A stretch of DNA of 5,036 nucleotides, taken from assembly GCA_028700875.1 (NCBI GenBank), contig JAQVRW010000245.1:1-5036 (forward strand). Reading direction: 5' to 3'. The position numbers and the translations under genes were made by a program. Below the pieces are notes generated by a model, which was not told where the DNA came from, ran no database searches, and saw only the letters and a program-made list of their open reading frames with translations. This document shows positions 1 through 5,036 of this stretch, piece by piece; position 1 is the first letter of the stretch, and each line of letters opens with the position of its first letter. The stretch is from Candidatus Zixiibacteriota bacterium (lineage in GTDB: Bacteria > Zixibacteria > MSB-5A5 > GN15 > JAAZOE01).

Positions 1-2153
1 GGTCGGGACTTCCCTACGTCTATAACGGCGATACCCTGACCTATGTCTGCACCGGCGATCCGGTGACGGACGTCGGCGACCTGGATATCGCTCCCGCCGA
101 CCGCCGCTTCCAGATGTCCACCGGCCCGATCACCTTCCGGCCGGGCGACAGTACGGAAATTTATGCGGCGATTATCGTCGGGCAGGGAACCGACCGATTG
201 AATTCCATCACGGTCATGAAGCAACTGGATGATTTTGCCCAACAGCTGTACGAAAACAGCTTCAACCCGCCCAAACCGCCGGCCAAGCCGGTCGTGAAAG
301 CGGCCATATTGCCGAATGAAATCAGCCTCTCCTGGACCGACACCTCGGAAGTGGACCCCGGCGATTTCGTCTTCGAGGGATACACCGTATGGCAAGGGGC
401 GACCAGCGCCGGTCCCTGGACCGAGTTGGGCACCTATGACGTCATCAATGACCGCGACGTCGCCTTGGTCGATTCGGTCAAGGACGCGGCGACCGGGTTG
501 GTGTTGCCCGATATCAAGCGGGTGGTGAAAAACACCGGTCTGAACTACCATTACACCGTCACCAAAGACGCCGTTACCGGCGGTACGATGAGAAGCGCCA
601 CCGATTACTATTTCCGGGTGACGGCATTCTCATTTGACTACTACTACAAGGACAAGCTGGTGCCGAACGGCGACCGCTTCCTGGAAAGCCAGACGACTCT
701 GAAATTGACACCGCAGGCGCCGCTGGCCGGCGTGAACCCGCAGGCCGACGCGCACGAGGTCCTGGAAGCCGTTCATACCGGGGAGTCCGACGGTTCCATC
801 GAGCCGGTCGTCTATGATCCGACAGCCCTGACGGGGCATACATACCGGGTCACGTTTGAGGAAGACAACCCGTACGGCAACGCCGCCGGCATACCTCTGG
901 GGGTAGCCTGGTTCCTGGTCGATACTACGACCGGCGATACGCTTTTGAGAAACCAGACCAACCAGACGGGCGACAGCAGTTATTACATGGTTGACGGCAT
1001 ACTTATGCGCGTCTTGGGTCCGGCGCTTGCGGGGGCGGCCTACAGTTATACAGCGTCTGATCCCATCAATGTCAGCCAGGCGGCCCAGGATCAACCGTTC
1101 TATGACTGGTACACGGGCAATAACCGCTGGATTACCGGCGTCCCGGATAACGGCGGCGAACTGCTCAATGGCGCCGTTTTCATGGAACCGAACTTCTGGG
1201 GCGAGACTTCGCTGGGACCGCTGGATTATCCGACCGTGGAAGTCCGTTGGCGGCCGATGCAGAGTTGGACCGATCTCAACGACGATGGGGCGTATACCCC
1301 TGGTGAACCATACGTTGTGGATGATCCGTCTCTGACTCAGAAGGCGTTCATGTATCAGGGATTCAGCGGCGACACATACCTCGGTTTCTATGATGTGCCG
1401 TTCACGGCTTGGGATGTCAGCAATCCGGATAGTCCCCGGCAGTTGAACGTGGTCATGCGCGATCGCGACCAAGACCATCAATGGGATGCCAACTACATAC
1501 CGTTGGTCCCGGATCCGCTTCTGCCCAACAACGGCGACGTGCAGTATAACTACACGTGGATTACCACCACCGACTATGACCCGACGGGCACGCATTACGG
1601 CGACGGCGACGGCGGGACGGTCGATTTCTGGAGCTACGACGACGGCAACGGTGTCTGGGACGCCGCCTGGATGATGTGGATATACCAGCGCGGGAAGGAC
1701 GCCGGAGCCGGCCTGGAACGGCCGCTGCTGGCAGAAGAATGCACCTTGACACTGGTGCCGCCGGTGTTGAACCGCGCCCTTGATACGTTCATATTTACCG
1801 CGCCCGCGCCACTTATGGTGACAACGGAATCGCAGCTGGACGCCATCAAGGCCGTGCCCAATCCGTTCTACCTGTACAGCGGGTATGACCCCAACCCGGG
1901 CAGCAAGCAGTTGCGTTTCCATCATCTGCCGGCCACGTGCAAGATCAGCATCTACAATCTCGCCGGTGATCTCATCCGGACGATCGACAAGGATGACGCC
2001 AGCACGGCGTTGGCCTACTGGGATATGCTGACCGAGCGAGGCTTGCCGGTAGCCTCCGGCATTTACATTTACGTCGTGGACGCTCCCGGATTCGGGACGA
2101 AGACCGGCAAGGTGGCGGTCTTCACCGAAGCGGAAGTCCTCGATATATTCTAA
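1..2153 (+). CDS. Large secreted/surface protein with FN3-like domain and C-terminal FlgD-Ig/T9SS-like sorting domain (5' partial)
   Basis: The frame is open from base 3 to a TAA stop at 2151-2153. The GTG at 63 has no ribosome binding site and the codons before it continue the protein, so the true start lies left of the window; at least 716 residues are visible. Numbering from that GTG: residues 15-67 carry the pattern PGDSTEIYAAIIVGQG followed by an amphipathic stretch, common ahead of the tail domains of large surface proteins in FCB-type candidate phyla. Residues about 75-195 look like a fibronectin type III fold (NEISLSWTD, FEGYTVW, YYFRVTAFS). Residues about 250-312 (LTGHTYRVTF, MVDGILMRV) match another recurring module of such proteins. 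Residues 404-415, 467-475 and 514-533 are Asp/Gly-rich calcium-loop-like motifs. Residues 596-690 form a FlgD-Ig-like domain (AVPNPF, ISIYNLAGDLIRTI, YWDMLTERGLPVASGIYIY, GKVAVF), the kind used as a type IX sorting signal. Inferred role: exported cell-surface or extracellular protein of unknown activity. No catalytic motif is visible. Confidence -1.
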   Translation, partial: SGLPYVYNGDTLTYVCTGDPVTDVGDLDIAPADRRFQMSTGPITFRPGDSTEIYAAIIVGQGTDRLNSITVMKQLDDFAQQLYENSFNPPKPPAKPVVKAAILPNEISLSWTDTSEVDPGDFVFEGYTVWQGATSAGPWTELGTYDVINDRDVALVDSVKDAATGLVLPDIKRVVKNTGLNYHYTVTKDAVTGGTMRSATDYYFRVTAFSFDYYYKDKLVPNGDRFLESQTTLKLTPQAPLAGVNPQADAHEVLEAVHTGESDGSIEPVVYDPTALTGHTYRVTFEEDNPYGNAAGIPLGVAWFLVDTTTGDTLLRNQTNQTGDSSYYMVDGILMRVLGPALAGAAYSYTASDPINVSQAAQDQPFYDWYTGNNRWITGVPDNGGELLNGAVFMEPNFWGETSLGPLDYPTVEVRWRPMQSWTDLNDDGAYTPGEPYVVDDPSLTQKAFMYQGFSGDTYLGFYDVPFTAWDVSNPDSPRQLNVVMRDRDQDHQWDANYIPLVPDPLLPNNGDVQYNYTWITTTDYDPTGTHYGDGDGGTVDFWSYDDGNGVWDAAWMMWIYQRGKDAGAGLERPLLAEECTLTLVPPVLNRALDTFIFTAPAPLMVTTESQLDAIKAVPNPFYLYSGYDPNPGSKQLRFHHLPATCKISIYNLAGDLIRTIDKDDASTALAYWDMLTERGLPVASGIYIYVVDAPGFGTKTGKVAVFTEAEVLDIF

Positions 2154-2155
2154 AC

Positions 2156-2162
2156 AAGGAGG
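2156..2162 (+). promoter_or_regulatory. Strong Shine-Dalgarno that decides the start of the PorV-like gene
   Basis: AAGGAGG lies directly after the stop codon of the surface-protein gene. It abuts the ATG at 2163 with no spacer, which would not allow efficient initiation. It is 9 bases from the ATG at 2172, a normal distance. This favours 2172 as the start, and that start also gives a cleaner signal peptide beginning MKSK. Confidence -1.
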
Positions 2163-2171
2163 ATGAACGCA

Positions 2172-3158
2172 ATGAAATCGAAAATAGTTTTCCTGATGCT
2201 GATTCTCCTTGTTGTAAGCCTCAACCCGGCTTACGCGGGGAATGACCGTCGCATCGGAACCGCCGGCGCCCAGGAACTGCGCATCCCGATCGGATCGCGC
2301 GGGACCGCTCTGGGCGGAGCCATTCTGGCGGACGTGAAGGGGATCGAATCGGTCTATTGGAATCCGGCGGGACTGGCCAATATGGAAGGCACCGAGGCCA
2401 TGTTCAGCCACCAACCGTATCTTGCCGAGATCAACGTCAATTTCGCCGGCGTGGCCACGACCATTGAGGGTTTCGGCACCATCGGCGCGGCGGCCAAGAT
2501 CATCTCCATCGGCGATATGGAAGAAACGACCGAAGAGTACCCCGACGGCAGCGGCCGGACGTTTGGCCCGTCCCTGTCGGTCATCTCCATGTCATACGCC
2601 CGGATTCTGACCAACCGGGTGACCTTCGGCATTACCGGCAAGTTCATCTACGAGAAGATCTTTGAGGTGTCCGCTTCCGGCATCGCCTTCGACGCCGGCG
2701 TCATCTATGATCCTGGTTGGCATGGGGTCAAGATGGGAATGGTGCTCAAGGATTATGGTCCGCAGATGAAATTCAGCGGCATGGGTTTCAATCAGTCGCT
2801 CGATAACCGTCCGGTCCGGCCTATCGCCGCCTCGTTCGACCTGCCCAGTTCACTCAACATCGGCATGTCGTACACGGCCACGATGGGCGCCAACCAAACC
2901 ATGATATCCGGGAATTTCGTCAACAACAACTACTCCATGGATATGTGGCAGGGCGGCGTGGAATACGTCTATGACGGCAAGTATGCCCTCCGGGGAGGAT
3001 ACAACTACTCGTCCCAGGATAACTGGCAGTACGGCCTGACGCTCGGCGGCGGTCTGACCTATGATTTCCAGGGTACCAAGATTTCCTTCGAGTACACCTG
3101 GGCCGATGTCGACACCTTCGACGCTAACCAGTACTTTACGTTGAAACTTCAGTTCTAA
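2172..3158 (+). CDS. PorV/PorQ-family outer-membrane beta-barrel protein
   Basis: The product is 328 residues from ATG 2172; a 331-residue version from ATG 2163 is less likely because the Shine-Dalgarno abuts that codon. Residues 1-22 (MKSKIVFLMLILLVV...AYA) are a signal peptide with likely cleavage at AYA/GN. The mature start shows the family hallmark: TAGAQELRIPIGSRG, then TALGGA, then a conserved YWNPAGLA around residues 60-67. This is the N-terminal signature of PorV/PorQ and FadL-like barrels. Alternating hydrophobic/aromatic strands follow, and the chain ends in LKLQF with a terminal Phe, the usual signal for outer-membrane assembly. In type IX systems PorV binds the C-terminal domain of cargo at the outer membrane and hands it to the attachment complex, while PorQ is part of that complex. 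The gene starts 18 bases after the upstream stop and is almost certainly co-transcribed with it. Family assignment is firm. Whether this is a true PorV, a PorQ or one of the many paralogues in these phyla cannot be told here, so no symbol is given. Confidence -1.
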   Translation: MKSKIVFLMLILLVVSLNPAYAGNDRRIGTAGAQELRIPIGSRGTALGGAILADVKGIESVYWNPAGLANMEGTEAMFSHQPYLAEINVNFAGVATTIEGFGTIGAAAKIISIGDMEETTEEYPDGSGRTFGPSLSVISMSYARILTNRVTFGITGKFIYEKIFEVSASGIAFDAGVIYDPGWHGVKMGMVLKDYGPQMKFSGMGFNQSLDNRPVRPIAASFDLPSSLNIGMSYTATMGANQTMISGNFVNNNYSMDMWQGGVEYVYDGKYALRGGYNYSSQDNWQYGLTLGGGLTYDFQGTKISFEYTWADVDTFDANQYFTLKLQF

Positions 3159-3176
3159 TGTAGCTCACCTTGAACG

Positions 3177-3214
3177 AAAAGCCGGGCCATCCTTCGGGAT
3201 GCCCGGCTTTTTTT
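3177..3214 (+). terminator. Rho-independent terminator with UUCG tetraloop, probably bidirectional
   Basis: Left arm 3181-3192 pairs with right arm 3197-3207: seven G/C-rich pairs (GCCGGGC with GCCCGGC) plus four more (ATCC with GGAT), with one bulged C and a TTCG loop at 3193-3196. Seven T follow at 3208-3214. AAAA at 3177-3180 precedes the stem, so the minus strand has the same hairpin followed by four T. It lies 22 bases after the PorV-like stop and about 30 bases beyond the stop of the convergent porin gene, so it can serve both. Confidence -1.
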
Positions 3215-3244
3215 ATATCGGAGACTCTCTTGTCGAACCGGTGT

Positions 3245-4417
3245 CTAGAAGGTGAGCATAAGCGATGCCTGCCCGCGCAGATCGTCCGACTTCCCGTGGC
3301 CCCGGTAATACGTATCCCAGCGCGACATCTCGACTCCCGCCGAAACCTGCGGCCACGGCGTTACCACCACGTTGCCGAAATAACATCGGTTGAACGTGCG
3401 TCCGCCATCCGGCACGTCGTCATCGGGATCATCCATGCCCAAGCCAATCGTCGTCTGGACCGTCGGCACGATCTTCATCCAGATCGATCCCCAGCCGCCG
3501 GCGGTTTTCAAACCGTCGAGTTGATCCTTGTCGAGGATACCGCCGTAATAGGCCGACAAATTCGAGCCGACAAATGCCTCGACCGCCGCGCCATACCCGG
3601 ACGTCGATGACGCCATCAGGTGGCCGGCCAGGCCCCAGGAATCATACTCTGTCGATATCGCGGTCAGCTTGTCCTCGGCACTCAATTTTCCCCAGAGACC
3701 GGAAACGCCGACGCGCGTCGAAATCCCCGGCGTCGATAAATCCTCGAATTCCAATCGTCCCTGGATCGATGGCAGGCCGCCATCGGCGCCGTCGTCATAT
3801 TCATCCGCCGCAACGTCGACGCCTGTCGGCGTCAAGTCTCCGCCGATGACGCGGAATAAACCGGCGGCGACGGTTACCGAGGCGCTGTCCCCGGCGGGGA
3901 CGGTATAGAAGAACGAGACCTGCGGGCGGCGGAAACCGATATTGCCGCAACCCCAGAGGACGGCATAATTGAGCGTCGACGGGTTCAATGGAGCCACTAT
4001 GTCCCACGTCTGCCCGGCCAGGAGTTTGAATTGACCCGATTGAACGGTGAAAAACGCGTGACGCATCTGCAGGATCGGTTTGTTCTCCGGCGCCGATCCC
4101 CCCGAAACGCCGCCATAAAGGTCCAGCTCCATCTGCGCGTTCACGAGCGGCTTGATCCCCTTCACAGCCGCCTTCAGGCCGAGACGCGTCTGGTTGGCGG
4201 TCATGTTGAATTGCCCGTCATCCACCGCCGTGGTCTTTTTCTCCACCCATAGAATATAGTTGCCGTGGCTGGGGAGATTTTGATCGATGGCGGCGTCCAG
4301 CTTGATATACCCGTACCACTTCAAATCGACTGTCGGTTTGTCCTGACCGGCGGCCGTGCCGAAAAACAGGATGACAATCACTAATCCCAAAGCCCCGATG
4401 CCATACCGCCTCATCAT
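3245..4417 (-). CDS. Porin-like outer-membrane beta-barrel, DcaP-like
   Basis: The product is 390 residues, with a TAG stop at 3245-3247. Residues 1-24 are a signal peptide (MMRRYGIGALGL..., then a hydrophobic core, likely cleavage at AAG/QD). The mature protein begins with a strand typical of porins, YGYIKLDAAID (35-45), then NQTRLGLKA (75-83), AQMELDLYGG (94-103), QMRHAFFTV (107-115) and AGQTWDIVAPLNPST (134-148). This series, with the later GFRRPQVSFFY (161-171), resembles the DcaP-like trimeric channel family. DcaP proteins take up dicarboxylate-type solutes in Acinetobacter. The substrate here is unknown, and the N-terminal coiled coil of classical DcaP is not seen. The chain ends LMLTF, with a terminal Phe for barrel assembly. 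Acidic loops at 205-214 and 329-339 are probably surface loops. Two ATG codons are adjacent (4415-4417 and 4412-4414) and either could be used. The gene stands alone with its own promoter and terminator. Porin-like barrel is well supported; the DcaP assignment is tentative. Confidence -1.
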   Translation of the reverse strand: MMRRYGIGALGLVIVILFFGTAAGQDKPTVDLKWYGYIKLDAAIDQNLPSHGNYILWVEKKTTAVDDGQFNMTANQTRLGLKAAVKGIKPLVNAQMELDLYGGVSGGSAPENKPILQMRHAFFTVQSGQFKLLAGQTWDIVAPLNPSTLNYAVLWGCGNIGFRRPQVSFFYTVPAGDSASVTVAAGLFRVIGGDLTPTGVDVAADEYDDGADGGLPSIQGRLEFEDLSTPGISTRVGVSGLWGKLSAEDKLTAISTEYDSWGLAGHLMASSTSGYGAAVEAFVGSNLSAYYGGILDKDQLDGLKTAGGWGSIWMKIVPTVQTTIGLGMDDPDDDVPDGGRTFNRCYFGNVVVTPWPQVSAGVEMSRWDTYYRGHGKSDDLRGQASLMLTF

Positions 4418-4426
4418 GCCCTTGTT

Positions 4427-4431
4427 CCTTT
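4427..4431 (-). promoter_or_regulatory. Ribosome binding site of the porin gene
   Basis: On the minus strand AAAGG (within GAAAGGAAC) lies 9 bases before the ATG at 4417. A second purine run, AAGGG at 4419-4423, is only 1 base from that ATG, too close to be the main site, but 4 bases from the second ATG at 4414. Confidence -1.
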
Positions 4432-4442
4432 CATAGACAATG

Positions 4443-4476
4443 CCGCGACTGCGGATACCGCTTCAGTCGGGCGCGG
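4443..4476 (-). promoter_or_regulatory. Stem-loop in the porin 5' leader
   Basis: On the minus strand, GCGG (4461-4458) pairs with CCGC (4454-4451) around a TAT loop. GACT (4468-4465) pairs with AGTC (4450-4447), and CCGC (4476-4473) pairs with GCGG (4446-4443), with small bulges on one side. The structure ends about 11 bases before the Shine-Dalgarno and lies within the predicted leader. On the plus strand the same hairpin is followed by five T (4477-4481), so it could also stop antisense transcription entering from the porin gene. The pairing is seen in the sequence; the role is inferred. Confidence -1.
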
Positions 4477-4500
4477 TTTTTCGTAATGGATGCGGGAAAC

Positions 4501-4529
4501 AATAAAGGAAGGGGCGGGCAGGTTGTCAA
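4501..4529 (-). promoter_or_regulatory. Sigma-70-type promoter for the porin gene
   Basis: On the minus strand a perfect -35 box TTGACA (4529-4524) is followed after 17 bases by TTTATT (4506-4501), which matches four of six positions of TATAAT. Transcription would start near 4494, leaving a leader of roughly 77 bases before the ATG at 4417. The box sits in the 220-base gap upstream of the porin and points toward it. FCB-group housekeeping promoters may differ from the E. coli consensus, which lowers confidence. Confidence -1.
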
Positions 4530-4593
4530 TTGCCCCGGCATCATATTGAGGGTGATAGCTTAGCGGATAATTTTCATCCGGTATGCTGGCGGG

Positions 4594-4623
4594 AAAACGA
4601 TCAGACGGCTACAATCGACCGTC
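4594..4623 (-). terminator. Possible weak terminator after the DUF4388 gene
   Basis: On the minus strand GACGGT (4623-4618) can pair with GCCGTC (4609-4604), including one G-T pair, around an 8-base loop. TTTT follows at 4597-4594 after a 6-base gap. It lies 14 bases beyond the stop of the DUF4388 gene, the expected place, but the stem is short and the T run is distant and brief. Confidence -1.
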
Positions 4624-4637
4624 GGTGCGAGAATTGG

Positions 4638-5036
4638 CTATAACAGATGGCCCGCCTTGACCCGTTCGTCCAACAGGCGGCATCCTTCCATCAGCAGGGA
4701 TTCATTCGATTCCTGAATGTTGGGTTCGGGCAACTCCTCGGCGGTTGTCGGTTCAGCCAGCCAGGAACCGTCGGCCCAGGTCAGACCCTCATACACCGCC
4801 TCGGCGCCGACACGATCCTGCAGTTCGGCTTGGATGATCTTGCCCCGGTCCATGCAGATGGTCAATGTGGGGGTACCGGGTTTGTCGGCCTGGACCGTAA
4901 TCCGGACGGTTTTTCGGCCGGGGCCGAGAGCCTGGATGAGGTCGATCAGGTTCATGTCGGCCAGTCGCCCGCGGGCGCCCGCCGTCCGGACGGCGCCGGT
5001 GTCGGTTCGGCCCTGATGCGTGCCCACCTGAAACTT
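4638..5036 (-). CDS. DUF4388 (PATAN) domain regulatory protein, C-terminal part (5' partial)
   Basis: The frame is open from the right edge to a TAG stop at 4638-4640, giving 132 visible residues. A GTG at 5027-5025 could be read as a start, but the frame continues upstream (Lys-Phe-Gln before it) and no Shine-Dalgarno is visible, so the real start is beyond the window. Numbering from that GTG, residues 20-121 match the DUF4388/PATAN pattern: GRLADMNLIDLIQAL (20-34), then GRKTVRITV, a central DRGKIIQAEL (60-69), GAEAVYEGLTWADGSW (74-89), and the closing ESNESLLMEGCRLLDE (106-121). The family occurs in bacterial signalling proteins, including PatA-type regulators and proteins with response-regulator receiver domains, and is thought to mediate protein interactions. 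It is cytoplasmic, with no catalytic residues. The gene runs the same way as the porin but is separated by 220 bases and a porin promoter, so the two are probably not co-regulated. What lies N-terminal of this domain cannot be seen. Confidence -1.
   Translation of the reverse strand, partial: KFQVGTHQGRTDTGAVRTAGARGRLADMNLIDLIQALGPGRKTVRITVQADKPGTPTLTICMDRGKIIQAELQDRVGAEAVYEGLTWADGSWLAEPTTAEELPEPNIQESNESLLMEGCRLLDERVKAGHLL

Noticed and set aside
63..65. GTG as the start of the surface-protein gene
   Set aside because: The same frame is open to the window edge, the upstream codons encode plausible protein, and there is no Shine-Dalgarno before it.
1598..1620. A short GACGGC-type direct repeat
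   Set aside because: It is explained by consecutive Asp-Gly codons of the calcium-loop-like region and has too few units to be a tandem repeat of note.
630..2414. A 594-codon open frame on the minus strand opposite the surface-protein gene
   Set aside because: It is rich in Arg, His and Val with no recognisable domain, runs across the boundary between two well-supported plus-strand genes, and overlaps the signal peptide region of the PorV-like gene. It is the usual stop-poor shadow of a GC-rich gene.
3170..3610. A 146-codon plus-strand frame starting before the terminator
   Set aside because: It begins upstream of the hairpin, runs through the terminator and then antisense to the porin gene; its composition is Arg/His-rich with no domain signal.
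4486..4563. A 25-codon plus-strand frame in the gap upstream of the porin
   Set aside because: It has no ribosome binding site, overlaps the predicted porin promoter, and has no recognisable features.
4717..5016. A 99-codon plus-strand frame opposite the DUF4388 gene
   Set aside because: The minus-strand product matches a known domain throughout this interval, while this frame has low-complexity Ser/Arg/Pro content and no ribosome binding site.

Overview
The window reads as a chromosomal segment from a Gram-negative, moderately GC-rich bacterium. Three of its four genes encode outer-membrane or cell-surface proteins. A PorV/PorQ-family barrel sits next to a large secreted protein with a FlgD-Ig/type IX-like C-terminal domain. 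That pairing is typical of the FCB superphylum and neighbouring candidate phyla such as Zixibacteria, Krumholzibacteria, KSB1, Marinimicrobia and Gemmatimonadota. The exact phylum is an inference from gene style, not something I could search. I see no mobile element, CRISPR array, tRNA or rRNA.

Layout. Bases 1-2153 (+) hold the 3' part of a long surface-protein gene that is still open at the left edge. It has a fibronectin type III-like domain, a cluster of Asp-rich calcium-loop-like motifs and a C-terminal FlgD-Ig-like sorting domain. It is followed, with a very short gap and a strong Shine-Dalgarno sequence, by a PorV/PorQ-family outer-membrane protein (2172-3158, +). A hairpin terminator with a UUCG loop (about 3177-3214) closes this unit. 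It probably also serves the convergent gene, a porin-like beta-barrel of DcaP-like type (3245-4417, -). The porin has its own promoter, with a perfect -35 box at 4524-4529 and a -10 box at 4501-4506. Its leader contains a hairpin just before the ribosome binding site. At the right edge (4638-5036, -) lies the C-terminal part of a DUF4388 (PATAN) regulatory protein, open at the window end.

How they fit together. The first two genes look like one transcription unit. In type IX secretion, PorV is the outer-membrane protein that receives cargo by its C-terminal domain. A cargo-like protein directly upstream of a PorV-like protein therefore suggests a matched pair, although the window alone does not prove it. 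The porin is probably an independent uptake channel, and the DUF4388 protein belongs to an unrelated upstream signalling gene. The window is mostly ordinary. The points worth a second look are the cargo/PorV pairing, the unusual C-terminal tail of the cargo, and the structured leader of the porin gene.
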